The translations under genes and the position numbers were made by a program. The notes beneath the pieces were generated by a model that was not told where the DNA came from, searched no databases, and saw only the letters and a list, made by a program, of their open reading frames with translations. A DNA stretch of 64,000 nucleotides from contig NZ_FMVS01000011.1 of assembly GCF_900102515.1 (NCBI RefSeq), positions 1 to 64,000 of the forward strand, in the 5' to 3' direction. Each line of letters starts with the position of its first letter. The stretch's first letter is position 1. This stretch comes from Butyrivibrio sp. INlla14 (GTDB lineage: Bacteria; Bacillota; Clostridia; Lachnospirales; Lachnospiraceae). This document shows, piece after piece, positions 9,228 to 18,260 of this stretch.

Positions 9228-9294
9228 AAAATGTTCCTCGTAAATATATGATTGAATCAAAAAGCAGTAAGTCTCTTACACAATAAAAAGTATA

Positions 9295-9321
9295 GGGACA
9301 ATGATACACAATCATTGTCCC
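9295..9321 (-). terminator. Intrinsic terminator of apt-relA-hydrolase operon
   Basis: A perfect 11-bp stem, GGGACAATGAT (9295-9305) with ATCATTGTCCC (9311-9321), and a five-base loop. On the minus strand it is followed by TATACTTTTT. Confidence 0.8.
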
Positions 9322-9366
9322 CTCACTATATATCAGTCATCTCATAAGCTAAAACTAAAAAACTAA

Positions 9367-10029
9367 CTACCAGCCCAGTACAAATGGGTTGAATTCCTTC
9401 TCATGCTCGATTGTTGTGATTTCCCCATGTCCGGGATAAACACAAGTAGCATCTGGGAGAGTAAATAACTTGTCATTTATAGAGCGCAAAAGTTCGCTTG
9501 TGGAGCTTGTAGGGAAATCTGTTCTGCCAACAGATTCTTCAAAAAGAGTATCTCCCGCAATAACAAAGCCTCCCTCTTCACAATAATAGCAGCACCCCCC
9601 AGAGGTATGGCCTGGTGTGAATAATACCTTAAATGAGAGACCTGCAGCCTCCACAATATCTCCATCTCTATAGGTTATATCAGGATCTATCTTAAGATGC
9701 ATTCCGTAATCGTTGGAAAGGTTAAGATATGGGTCCTTGCACATGGCAATTTCTTTTTCAAGGCAGCCTATCTTGGCTCCTGAAAGCTTTCTGAGTGCTT
9801 CTGCTCCGCCAATATGATCAAAGTGGCCATGAGTAAGAAGAATAAGGTCTATAGCAAAACCTTTTTCTGTAAGAGTGTTAAAAATATAATCGCCCTTATC
9901 TGCTGGATCAAATAGTACCCCATGCTTCTTGCCGTCATCAAAAGAAGCTCCCTCATCAAAGACAAAGAAGCAATTTGTTGCTACCATGCCCAAAGTCATA
10001 CAAGCTATCTGAATGTTACGTTTTCCCAT
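9367..10029 (-). CDS. MBL-fold metallo-hydrolase (glyoxalase II-like)
   Basis: A 220-residue zinc hydrolase of the metallo-beta-lactamase superfamily. The metal site THGHFDHIGG (H67, H69, D71, H72), a later GHTSGG histidine, an aspartate in AGDTLF and a C-terminal PGHGE histidine complete the usual binuclear ligand set. Stand-alone short forms like this are often hydroxyacylglutathione-hydrolase-like thioesterases, but this host may lack glutathione, so the substrate is open. I start at the ATG giving MGKRNIQ, 17 bases after the relA stop with AAAAGGA upstream; the longer version from 10077 would overlap relA. It is cotranscribed with relA, a common firmicute arrangement. Confidence 0.85.
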   Translation of the reverse strand: MGKRNIQIACMTLGMVATNCFFVFDEGASFDDGKKHGVLFDPADKGDYIFNTLTEKGFAIDLILLTHGHFDHIGGAEALRKLSGAKIGCLEKEIAMCKDPYLNLSNDYGMHLKIDPDITYRDGDIVEAAGLSFKVLFTPGHTSGGCCYYCEEGGFVIAGDTLFEESVGRTDFPTSSTSELLRSINDKLFTLPDATCVYPGHGEITTIEHEKEFNPFVLGW

Positions 10030-10045
10030 TAGTCTATATGTCCTT

Positions 10046-12328
10046 TTAACCAGTTGTTCTCTCAATGTCGATGACACTATCGATCTGTCTTATCTTATCA
10101 ACAATCTCACGAAGCTGATTTCTTGAAGATACCTGGAATGATGTTTCCATTGTAGCAAGTCCCTGCTTGCTAGTTCTGGTATTCATCGAAATGATATCAA
10201 TATCCTTTTCAGAAAGAGTTCTGGAAATATCGGCAAGAAGTCCACTTCTGTTATTAGCAAAAATCTTGATAGTAGCCGCATATTTGCCGCCAGATCCAGG
10301 AGTATCTGACTGCCACTTAGCCTCTATAAGTCTTGTTCTGTCTTCTTCCTGCATCTTGATAACGTTGACGCAGTCCTTTCTATGAATAGAGACTCCACGA
10401 CCTCTTGTGACAAATCCGCAAATATCATCACCTGGTACTGGATTACAGCACTTAGAGAATCTTACAGCCACGTCATGTACGCCCTTAACAATGATTGCAT
10501 TGTCAGAACTTGAGATCTGCGGTGTCACATTGGACTCAGCAACAGCTGCAAGAACTTCTTCATCAGTGATATTTCGCTTATGTTCCTTATCACCAAGTTC
10601 CAGCATCTTATTAATGATCTGTCCCTCGCGAAGTCCTCCATGTCCTACAGCAGCTAAAATAGCGCTCCATTCACGGAAACCGTATTTTCTTGTAATTATA
10701 TCCTGATACTCAGGCTTGGTTATAGCAAAAAGATCTATTCCCTTACTCTTACAATATTCTATAAGAAGTTCACGTCCTCTTGCTATATTCTCTTCCTTGA
10801 GTTCATTTCTAAACCACTGATTGATCTTGTTCTTGGTGGAAGTAGCCTTGGCAATTGCAAGCCAGTCACGGCTAGGTCCCCTCGAATTCTGACTGGTAAC
10901 AATCTCTATTCTGTCACCATTTTGGATCTTGTAATCAATAGGAACAAGTTTGCCATTGACCTTGGCTCCTATCATCTTATTACCAACAGCAGAATGAACA
11001 CTATAAGCAAAATCGATAGGTGTTGAACCTGCAGGAAGGTTCTTGACTTCTCCTGTAGGTGTAAAGCAGTAAACATCATCAGAAAACAGGTTCAGATCGC
11101 TCTTAAGCAGGTTCATGAATTCCTGGTTATCAGACATGTCTTGCTGCCACTCAAGGATCTGGCGAAGCCATATGAGCTTCTCTTCCTCGCTAGTTTCAGC
11201 CTTCTTTCCATCAGATGCTTCTTTGTACTTCCAGTGAGCAGCAATACCGTATTCAGCAGCCTTATGCATGTCATAAGTTCTGATCTGAATCTCAAAAGGC
11301 TGCCCGGTCTGACCAATAAGCGTCGTATGCAGAGACTGATACATATTAGGCTTTGGCATCGCTATGTAATCCTTGAATCTTCCTGGGATAGGCTTGTACA
11401 TTTCATGGATCACGCCAAGAGCAGCATAGCAATCCTTGACAGTTGATACAATTATCCTGATAGCAAAAAGATCATAGATCTGATCCAGAGTCTTATTCTG
11501 ATTGCGCATCTTCTTGTAAATACTGAAGAAATGCTTGACTCTGCCATTTACTTCGCCATCAATACCAGCGGCAAAAATAGCCTTACGAACATTCTCGCAA
11601 ATGTCCTCAACATATTTTTCTCTTTCACTTTTTCTGATGGAAACTTTATCAACCAGATCATAGTAAACATCTGGCTTGAGATACTTCAAAGATAGGTCAT
11701 CAAGTTCAACCTTGATCCTGCTGATACCAAGTCTACCAGCAATTGGAGAATAAATATCCAGAGTTTCCTGGGCAATCCTCTGTTGTTTCTCAGGAGGCAT
11801 ATGTCCAAGAGTTCTCATATTGTGCAATCTATCGGCCAACTTGATCAGGATGACCCTGATATCCTTGGCCATAGCCAGAAACATCTTGCGCAGGTTCTGA
11901 GCCTGCATATCTATCTGTTCCTGTGTCTTATTGGTATTATCTGTAGAAAGCTGCAATGCAGTCAGTTTTGTAACACCATCTACCAATAGAGCTACATCAG
12001 CACCAAAGTCAGCTTCTATCTCTTCCTTGGTACAGATAGTGTCTTCAACGACATCATGAAGAAGCCCTGCTGCTATGGTCTCTTTATCCATTTCCAGATC
12101 AGCAAGAATAATAGCCACGCATAGTGGGTGAATGATGTAAGGCTCACCTGATTTGCGTAGCTGGTCTTTATGGGCCTCAGCAGCCTGATTATAAGCCTTC
12201 TCAATAAGGGAAATATCATCAGATGGATGATATTTCCTAACTCTTAAGATCAGGCCCTCATATAGGGAATCAGGTGACTGAAACTCTTCAATGGCTTCAA
12301 TTTTTCCATCGTCGAAATTCTGAGGCAT
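10046..12328 (-). CDS. relA: Bifunctional (p)ppGpp synthetase/hydrolase (Rel)
   Basis: Makes and degrades the stringent-response alarmone (p)ppGpp. The 760-residue protein has the long RSH layout: an HD hydrolase domain with H53 and HDVVED (H91, D92, E95, D96), so hydrolysis should be active; a synthetase domain (about 240-360, with KPNMYQSLHT); a TGS domain (about 410-470, CFTPTGEVKNLPAGSTP); a helical/zinc-finger-like segment with CCNPVPGD; and a C-terminal ACT domain (about 685-760). It starts four bases after the apt stop. The apt-rel pairing, linking purine salvage with alarmone metabolism, is standard in Firmicutes. Confidence 0.96.
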   Translation of the reverse strand: MPQNFDDGKIEAIEEFQSPDSLYEGLILRVRKYHPSDDISLIEKAYNQAAEAHKDQLRKSGEPYIIHPLCVAIILADLEMDKETIAAGLLHDVVEDTICTKEEIEADFGADVALLVDGVTKLTALQLSTDNTNKTQEQIDMQAQNLRKMFLAMAKDIRVILIKLADRLHNMRTLGHMPPEKQQRIAQETLDIYSPIAGRLGISRIKVELDDLSLKYLKPDVYYDLVDKVSIRKSEREKYVEDICENVRKAIFAAGIDGEVNGRVKHFFSIYKKMRNQNKTLDQIYDLFAIRIIVSTVKDCYAALGVIHEMYKPIPGRFKDYIAMPKPNMYQSLHTTLIGQTGQPFEIQIRTYDMHKAAEYGIAAHWKYKEASDGKKAETSEEEKLIWLRQILEWQQDMSDNQEFMNLLKSDLNLFSDDVYCFTPTGEVKNLPAGSTPIDFAYSVHSAVGNKMIGAKVNGKLVPIDYKIQNGDRIEIVTSQNSRGPSRDWLAIAKATSTKNKINQWFRNELKEENIARGRELLIEYCKSKGIDLFAITKPEYQDIITRKYGFREWSAILAAVGHGGLREGQIINKMLELGDKEHKRNITDEEVLAAVAESNVTPQISSSDNAIIVKGVHDVAVRFSKCCNPVPGDDICGFVTRGRGVSIHRKDCVNVIKMQEEDRTRLIEAKWQSDTPGSGGKYAATIKIFANNRSGLLADISRTLSEKDIDIISMNTRTSKQGLATMETSFQVSSRNQLREIVDKIRQIDSVIDIERTTG

Positions 12329-12332
12329 CTAA

Positions 12333-12857
12333 TTACTTCCCTTCATAGCTGATAGCAGCATCTAGTCTGTAATTCTTAATTCTCTCTCTTCCGTTAAGTC
12401 CCTTAAGCTCCATGAGAACTGCAACTCCAGCAACCTCACCGCCAAGTTTCTCAACAAGTTTGATCATAGCTTCAATTGTGCCACCTGTAGCCATAAGGTC
12501 ATCTACAAGAAGTACCTTCTGTCCTGGCTTGATTGCATCCTTGTGAAGCTCAAGAACTGCCTTGCCGTACTCAAGGTCATACTCAACCTCGATTGTCTCG
12601 CAAGGAAGCTTACCCTTCTTACGTACAGGAACGAGTGCCTTTCCTCTGTTATAGGCAATAGGAGCACTGAAGATAAATCCTCTTGATTCAGCTCCTAAAA
12701 CAACATCAAAGTCAAGGTCCTTGACCATGTTCTCCATTGTTTCAATTGCCAGGTGGAATCCATCTGGGTCCTGAAGAACAGATGTGATGTCTCTGAACAT
12801 GATGCCTTTCTCTGGGAAATCAGGTATTGTTCTTACGTAATCTTTAAGTTCTTTCAT
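12333..12857 (-). CDS. apt: Adenine phosphoribosyltransferase
   Basis: Converts adenine and PRPP to AMP. The 174-residue protein has the PRPP-binding motif VLLVDDLMATGGT and the DFPEKGIMFRDIT signature near the N-terminus, both typical of Apt. I start at MKELKDYV (12857), with GAGAGGAAA eight bases upstream; the reading from 12890 is not supported. It is the first gene of apt-rel-MBL hydrolase. A possible -10 TATACT (12938-12943) lies upstream, whose -35 would fall in the 3' end of the tRNA-Thr gene. Confidence 0.96.
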   Translation of the reverse strand: MKELKDYVRTIPDFPEKGIMFRDITSVLQDPDGFHLAIETMENMVKDLDFDVVLGAESRGFIFSAPIAYNRGKALVPVRKKGKLPCETIEVEYDLEYGKAVLELHKDAIKPGQKVLLVDDLMATGGTIEAMIKLVEKLGGEVAGVAVLMELKGLNGRERIKNYRLDAAISYEGK

Positions 12858-12958
12858 TTTAATATTTCCTCTCTTATATGAAAAAATCATATTAACATTC
12901 TAATTATGAAATATAGTGAAATAATGATTCACTCTATAGTATAACACAAAAAGAAAAA

Positions 12959-13030
12959 GCTGGAAAAGGGACTTGAACCCTCGACCTACTGATTACGAAT
13001 CAGTTGCGCTACCAACTGCGCCATTCCAGC
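12959..13030 (-). tRNA. tRNA-Thr (anticodon CGT)
   Basis: The minus strand folds as a 72-base cloverleaf: acceptor GCTGGAA/TTCCAGC, D arm GCGC-AGTTGGTA-GCGC, anticodon stem ACTGA/TCAGT with loop TTCGTAA (anticodon CGT, reads ACG), variable AGGTC, and T arm GAGGG-TTCAAGT-CCCTT. CCA is not encoded. A promoter lies upstream at 13052-13080, and a T-rich run follows. Confidence 0.96.
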
Positions 13031-13051
13031 TTGTGTCAAAACACGAATTTA

Positions 13052-13080
13052 ATTATACATTCGCTGAAAACAATTTACAA
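13052..13080 (-). promoter_or_regulatory. tRNA-Thr promoter
   Basis: Minus strand TTGTAA (13075-13080), 17 bases, TATAAT (13052-13057), ending 22 bases before the mature tRNA 5' end. The consensus -10 and spacing fit a stable-RNA promoter. Confidence 0.65.
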
Positions 13081-13088
13081 TGCAAAAT

Positions 13089-13120
13089 TTTAGTGGCCAC
13101 AAAAAATTATGGCCACTAAA
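13089..13120 (-). terminator. Terminator of the serC-serA-DUF1015-glgB-like operon
   Basis: Perfect 10-bp stem GGCCACTAAA (13111-13120) with TTTAGTGGCC (13089-13098) and a 12-base loop, followed on the minus strand by ATTTTGC. It sits 17 bases after the GlgB-like stop. Confidence 0.7.
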
Positions 13121-13136
13121 TATAGAATTTATAGAA

Positions 13137-15659
13137 TTATTTATCTTTTTTCTTGGTCTGAGCTTTCTTGGTCTGAGCCTTTTTGGTTGCAGCTTTTTTT
13201 ACAGGAGCCTTGGCTGTAGTAGCTTTTCTTGTAGTAACTGTACTCTTCTTTGATGCCTTTTTGCCATTCTCAAGGCCTTTAACAGCTTCATCAGTAACTA
13301 TACTAAAGATTCTCTCTTCTTCGATTTTTTCATATTTTTCTTCGATAGCCTTTTCCTGCTGAGCAAGTTCTTTTTCATATTTGAGCTTAAGCTCCTCAAG
13401 AAGTCTTTGCTCTTCCTGAGACTGTCTTTCTTTTAATGCTGCAAGCGCCTCTTCTCTTTCCTTTTCTTTCTTTAATTCTTCTTCCTCCTTGATAGCGCGG
13501 ATTTTCTTCTCCTGCTCTGTGTAAGGAGTATAGCTGAATATTGAAAGAGAAACCGGAGCAATCCTGACCTGTATGCAATAGCTTCTACCATCAATATCTT
13601 TTCTTCTGGCCTCTATTCTGCCAGAATTAAGAATGCCACTTCCGCCATAGGATATATCATCGCTATTAAAGATTTCACTATATCTTCCATCCTCAGGCAC
13701 ACCTATCTCAAAATCTCTTTCTACGCCTGCCATATTGGCAACTACCAAAAGAGTTTCCTTGTCATTACTGCTCTTTCTTGCAAAAGAAACCATACACTGG
13801 TCAGAAGCCATATCATTTATCCACTCAAAACCGCTATCTGAGCTATCAAGCTGATGAAGCGCATCATGACTATAATATAACTTATTAAGTTTGCTCAATA
13901 GATTCTCTACAAATACAGACTGGTCAACAGTCAGAGCATCCGGCTCCATATATAGATGCTTGCGGCCAGGATGAACCATCATATAGGAAAGTGCAAGCCT
14001 TAAATTAGCCATCTTTTGTGAGGAATCACCCGGCATCAGATAATACAGGCCTTCCATTCCCTTCTCAACATCTTCATGGGTGATTGCCAGCACAAATCTC
14101 TCAGTATAGCTATAGATTATGCTAAAGGTAAGTTCATCATGATGTCCGCCTCTAAAGAGTGGATCATTCTCCATATAAGAAAGAAAATCCCTTGTCCAGC
14201 CATTGTTCCATTTAAAATCAAAGCCAAGGCCACCTTCGTCCACGTCCTCAGTAAGCTGAGGCCAGCAGGCTGTCTCTTTGGTAATAGTTATAACGCCAGG
14301 ATTATTTTTGTGAATTATCTGATTGAGCTGTTTTAAAAACTCGAGAGCCTCTAAGTTCTCATTACCGCCATAAATATTCGGGAGCCACTCTCCAGGTTTT
14401 CTGTCATAATCAAGATAAAGGATCCTTGAAATATCAGAAGTCCTGATGCCATCTACATGGAAATTCTCAATCCAGTAAAGGGCATTTGAAATAAGGAAAT
14501 TGGTAACTTCTTTTCTTCCATAGTCAAATACAAGGTCCCCAGCCTTTGGAGATACACCAATCCTTGGATCTTCATACTCAAACAAAGCTCTTCCATCAAA
14601 ATCGCTCAGTCCACAGGAAGACTTAGGGAAGAAGGTTGGAACCCAGTCAAGAACAACTCTGATTCCTGCATTATGACAGGCATTAACAAAGTTCATAAAA
14701 TCATTAACATTGCCACTGTTGTCATCAAGAGCAAAGAAATTCATGACGTGGTAGAAATGTCCCGGAATATGCTTCATTATAGGCATAAGCTCAATTGTAT
14801 TAAAGCCATGGTTCTGAACATATTCAAGAATATCCGCAGTGACAACCTCCATCGAATTCTTGTCACCATGTCTGCCGACAAAAGCTTCCAGAGATATTTC
14901 ACAGATTGAAAGAGCGTCCTCATCAAGATCAAACTTCGTCCTCTCAGCAAGCCATTTCTCATCTGTCCAGCTGATCTGCTTAAGGTTCCTTATCACAGAA
15001 ACCATACCATTTTCGCCCTTTGATTCAAAAGCAAAGGGATCTGGACGCTTATAGACAAGTCCACTTCTAGTCTTTATCTCGAACTGGTAACCATCAAGCT
15101 CTTTAGCCCCAGGAACAAATATTTCAAAAATGCCTATAGGATCAAGCCTGTGCATCTGACATACTCTTCCATCCCAGTTGTTAAAATCTCCAATTACACT
15201 TACTCTTGCTGCTGATGGTGCCCAAACTGCGAACTCAGTGCCATCTACGCCCCCTCTGGTCATAGGATGTGCTCCAAGCTTTTCATATATATGATAGTGA
15301 ATGCCGCTGGCAAACTTGATAAAATCTTCTCTATCCATAAGTGGTCCAAAGGCATAAGGATCAACTTTTTCAGTCTCTATGCCTTCAGAATCCTTTATGA
15401 TAAAGCGATACTTTATTTTTTCTACGTAAGGAATTATCACTGCAAAAAAGCCTGCTTCATCAGCAAGTTCCATCTCATATTCCTTTTTTGTATTTTCTAC
15501 CCTGACCTTTATAGAATCAGCATCAGGATAAAAAGCCTGAATCAGGTAACTGTTTCCCACCTTATGAGCCCCTAGTATTCTGTGAGGGTTATCACCATCT
15601 GAGTAAATAATCTCCTCTATTTCGGGCCAGTTCATCATTTTATACAGTTTGTTGTTCAC
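13137..15659 (-). CDS. GlgB-family (GH13 branching enzyme-like) protein with altered catalytic residues
   Basis: An 840-residue protein with the layout of 1,4-alpha-glucan branching enzyme: two N-terminal beta-sandwich (CBM48-like) domains, a GH13 barrel and a C-terminal beta domain. It also has an added coiled coil (about 715-785) and a Lys/Ala/Thr-rich tail (about 800-840). The start is GTG with GGAGGGG six bases upstream; ATG codons upstream lack a site. Numbering from this GTG, every GH13 motif aligns three residues after E. coli GlgB as I recall it. The nucleophile Asp is Ser408 (GIRTSD), the acid/base Glu is Lys461 (TITKET), the transition-state Asp is Glu529 (THED), and the region I His is Phe343. 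Asp338, Arg406 and His528 remain. It is therefore probably inactive as a branching enzyme and may be a glycogen-binding or scaffolding pseudoenzyme. It is last in the serC operon, 37 bases after DUF1015. Confidence 0.85.
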   Translation of the reverse strand: MNNKLYKMMNWPEIEEIIYSDGDNPHRILGAHKVGNSYLIQAFYPDADSIKVRVENTKKEYEMELADEAGFFAVIIPYVEKIKYRFIIKDSEGIETEKVDPYAFGPLMDREDFIKFASGIHYHIYEKLGAHPMTRGGVDGTEFAVWAPSAARVSVIGDFNNWDGRVCQMHRLDPIGIFEIFVPGAKELDGYQFEIKTRSGLVYKRPDPFAFESKGENGMVSVIRNLKQISWTDEKWLAERTKFDLDEDALSICEISLEAFVGRHGDKNSMEVVTADILEYVQNHGFNTIELMPIMKHIPGHFYHVMNFFALDDNSGNVNDFMNFVNACHNAGIRVVLDWVPTFFPKSSCGLSDFDGRALFEYEDPRIGVSPKAGDLVFDYGRKEVTNFLISNALYWIENFHVDGIRTSDISRILYLDYDRKPGEWLPNIYGGNENLEALEFLKQLNQIIHKNNPGVITITKETACWPQLTEDVDEGGLGFDFKWNNGWTRDFLSYMENDPLFRGGHHDELTFSIIYSYTERFVLAITHEDVEKGMEGLYYLMPGDSSQKMANLRLALSYMMVHPGRKHLYMEPDALTVDQSVFVENLLSKLNKLYYSHDALHQLDSSDSGFEWINDMASDQCMVSFARKSSNDKETLLVVANMAGVERDFEIGVPEDGRYSEIFNSDDISYGGSGILNSGRIEARRKDIDGRSYCIQVRIAPVSLSIFSYTPYTEQEKKIRAIKEEEELKKEKEREEALAALKERQSQEEQRLLEELKLKYEKELAQQEKAIEEKYEKIEEERIFSIVTDEAVKGLENGKKASKKSTVTTRKATTAKAPVKKAATKKAQTKKAQTKKKDK

Positions 15660-15696
15660 TGCATTCCCCTCCAAAATGAAAATTTTCAAACTTCTC

Positions 15697-16947
15697 TTAT
15701 ATGATACCACGTATTGTATGAATAAATAACCCACTAAGTAGCTTAGGTTCAAACCAGGTGGACTTAGGTGGCATCAACATTTTTTCATCTGCAACAGCAA
15801 ATAATTCGCTTATAGACGTAGGATAAAGAGAAAAGGCAAGCTTCATATCCTCCCTGCACCTGTGCTCAAGCTCTTCTAGTCCTCTTATACCGCCCACAAA
15901 ATCAATTCTCTTATCAGTTCTGGGATCTCCTATCCCAAGAATCGGAGAAAGGACCTCATTCTGCAAGACAGAAACGTCAAGTCCCTGGACAGGATCATTG
16001 TTTTTAATAATGTCTTTTGCATTTAACCTGTACCACTTTTCATCAATAAAAAGTCCAAATTCCCCTTTCTTTTTGGGTTTGACTTTATCCTCAGCCTCCT
16101 CAATATCAAACTTTTCTGATAATCTGCCCAAAAATTCATCTATAGAAAGACCGTTTAGATCCTTGATCACACGGTTATAATCCATGATCATAAGCTCATC
16201 ATCAGGAAAAAGAACTGATAAAAAGTAATCTGACTGAAGCCTTCCCTTGACTTTTCCTTCAAGTTTTTTTCTTTTCATAAGGCCCACCTTAACTGCTGAT
16301 GCGCAGCGGTGGTGACCATCTGCAATATAGATAGAATCTATATTCGTAAACACTCTACAGATTGTCTCTGTCTCCTCAAGGTCATCAATGATAAATATAC
16401 GATTTCTGACCCCATCCTCAGATACGAAGTCGTATACTGGCTCATCTACCTCTTTTACCTTCTCTACAAGATCTGAAATAAGGCGATTTTTCCTATAGCA
16501 CAAAAAGATTGGGCCTGTCTGTGCCTCGCAGGTATAAACATGGTTTATCCTGTCCTTTTCCTTGTCCTGCCTCGTGTTTTCATGCTTTTTTATTACATTA
16601 TTCATATAATCATCGATAGAAGCGCAGGCAACAATTCCTGTCTGTGTCCTTCCATTCATGGTTTGTTCGTATATATAGTAGCAAGGCTTCTCATCCTGGA
16701 TAAAAACCCCTTCCTGAATCTTTTCATCAAGCATCTGCCTTGCCTTGTCATATACTTCCTGAGCATACATATCCTGTTCTATTGGTAATTGTGTCTCCGG
16801 TCTATCGATAGCAAGAAAAGAATCTGGTTCTCTCTGCACCTTCTCATATGCTTCGCTCCTACTAAATACATCATAGGGAAGCGACGCCACTATTTGTGCC
16901 ATCTCCTTACTTGGTCTGTATGCTTTAAAAGGTTTTATATCTGCCAT
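15697..16947 (-). CDS. DUF1015 family protein
   Basis: A 416-residue soluble protein of the DUF1015 (COG4198) family, uncharacterised to my knowledge. Visible signatures are an N-terminal PFKAYRP, a KKHENTR motif (120-126) and ADGHHR (209-214), which resembles the GHR motif of ParB/sulfiredoxin-fold proteins. GGAGG lies close before the ATG. It follows serA by about 100 bases across a hairpin. The link between this family and serC/serA is, as I recall, recurrent in clostridia and suggests a role in serine or phosphoserine metabolism. No serB is seen in the window. Function remains unproven. Confidence 0.82.
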   Translation of the reverse strand: MADIKPFKAYRPSKEMAQIVASLPYDVFSRSEAYEKVQREPDSFLAIDRPETQLPIEQDMYAQEVYDKARQMLDEKIQEGVFIQDEKPCYYIYEQTMNGRTQTGIVACASIDDYMNNVIKKHENTRQDKEKDRINHVYTCEAQTGPIFLCYRKNRLISDLVEKVKEVDEPVYDFVSEDGVRNRIFIIDDLEETETICRVFTNIDSIYIADGHHRCASAVKVGLMKRKKLEGKVKGRLQSDYFLSVLFPDDELMIMDYNRVIKDLNGLSIDEFLGRLSEKFDIEEAEDKVKPKKKGEFGLFIDEKWYRLNAKDIIKNNDPVQGLDVSVLQNEVLSPILGIGDPRTDKRIDFVGGIRGLEELEHRCREDMKLAFSLYPTSISELFAVADEKMLMPPKSTWFEPKLLSGLFIHTIRGII

Positions 16948-17001
16948 ATTTCCTCCAACAACTTTTACACTACAAATCTTACGTCTCTTACGAAATAAAC
17001 G

Positions 17002-17025
17002 GGCGGGAAAAGTTTCCCACCCGCC
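17002..17025 (-). terminator. GC-rich hairpin between serA and DUF1015 (partial terminator)
   Basis: GGCGGG (17002-17007) pairs with CCCGCC (17020-17025); an inner GGGAAA/TTTCCC offers a competing fold. On the minus strand GTTTATTT follows. It would reduce transcription of DUF1015 and the GlgB-like gene relative to serCA. Confidence 0.6.
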
Positions 17026-17048
17026 TATTATAGCATAAACAGTATGTT

Positions 17049-18218
17049 TCAGACGTCTTTTCGAACGATTCTGACTCTGATGACGTCATCAATTTTTTCA
17101 ATCTTACTTACTATTGCATCCTCTATCTCATCCTCAAGGTCTATAAGAGTATATGCATAGTCTCCTCTTGACTTGTTGGACATATCCTTGATGTTATATC
17201 CTGCATTTCCAAGGAAAGTAGTAAACTGACTGATCATATTTGCCACGTTTTTGTGGAATATAGCAAGACGAGGTCCCATGCATACTCCCATATCGCAGTT
17301 TGGAAGATTCACAGAATTATTGATATTTCCATTTTCAAGATAATCTTTGAGTTCCAATACAGCCTTAACTGCGCAATTATCCTCAGATTCCTCTGTACTT
17401 GCTCCAAGATGTGGAATTACAATACAGCCATCATGCCCTGCAGTAACAGGGTTTGGGAAATCCGTTACATATTTACGAATCTTACCTGAATTGATGCCTG
17501 CAAGAATATCAACCTCATTGCACAGTATGTCTCTCGCAAGATTTATGATGATAACGCCCTTTTTCATCTTGGCAATTGCATTTGCATCAATCATTCCTTT
17601 GGTGGAATCAAGCGCAGGCACGTGGATTGTGATGATATCGCATTTTGAATAGATGTCATCTACATTTGTTACGTGCTTGACATCAGAAGAAAGTCTCCAT
17701 GCAGCATCGATTGAAAGGTATGGATCATAACCGTAAACTTCCATACCAAGCTGTCTAGCAGCGTTTGCAACTCTAACTCCTATAGCGCCAAGTCCAATGA
17801 TACCAAGCTTCTTGCCAAAAATTTCTGTTCCGGCAAACTTCTTTTTGCTCTTCTCTGTAAGCTTGGCAATATCTGGGTCTCCGGCATTAGCCTTGACCCA
17901 CTCAGTTCCACCGATGATGTCACGGCTTGCAATGAGCATTGCTGCAAGCACCATCTCTTTTACCCCGTTTGCATTTGCTCCAGGAGTGTTAAAAACTACA
18001 ATTCCTCTCTTGGCACAGGCGTCCAGCGGAATATTGTTAACTCCAGCTCCTGCCCTTGCTATTGCAAGAAGCTTATCAGAAAAGTCCATCTCAAGCATAT
18101 TTGCGCTTCTAACAAGGATTCCTTCAGCATCATCAACGTTGTCAACTGCTTCATACTGATCAGTGAAATTATTAAGACCAATCTTGGCGATTGGATTCAT
18201 ACATTTATATTTGTACAT
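17049..18218 (-). CDS. serA: D-3-phosphoglycerate dehydrogenase
   Basis: First step of serine synthesis: oxidises 3-phosphoglycerate with NAD. The 389-residue protein is the short class with a single ACT domain. NAD motif GLGAIG is at 142-147, and the catalytic Arg229, Glu235 and His270 (PHLGASTEES) are present. The C-terminal ACT domain (about 320-389) could mediate serine feedback, although it is much shorter than the E. coli version. The gene begins 42 bases after serC; the order serC-serA is typical of clostridia. Confidence 0.95.
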   Translation of the reverse strand: MYKYKCMNPIAKIGLNNFTDQYEAVDNVDDAEGILVRSANMLEMDFSDKLLAIARAGAGVNNIPLDACAKRGIVVFNTPGANANGVKEMVLAAMLIASRDIIGGTEWVKANAGDPDIAKLTEKSKKKFAGTEIFGKKLGIIGLGAIGVRVANAARQLGMEVYGYDPYLSIDAAWRLSSDVKHVTNVDDIYSKCDIITIHVPALDSTKGMIDANAIAKMKKGVIIINLARDILCNEVDILAGINSGKIRKYVTDFPNPVTAGHDGCIVIPHLGASTEESEDNCAVKAVLELKDYLENGNINNSVNLPNCDMGVCMGPRLAIFHKNVANMISQFTTFLGNAGYNIKDMSNKSRGDYAYTLIDLEDEIEDAIVSKIEKIDDVIRVRIVRKDV

Positions 18219-18260
18219 TTCTTTAACCCCCTTCTATCTTATCAATTTATCATTTTATTA

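Noticed and set aside
13600-15200. Sequencing error or frameshift as the reason for altered GlgB active-site residues
   Set aside because: All flanking motifs stay in one frame with no gaps, and four separate positions differ, each by a whole-codon change.
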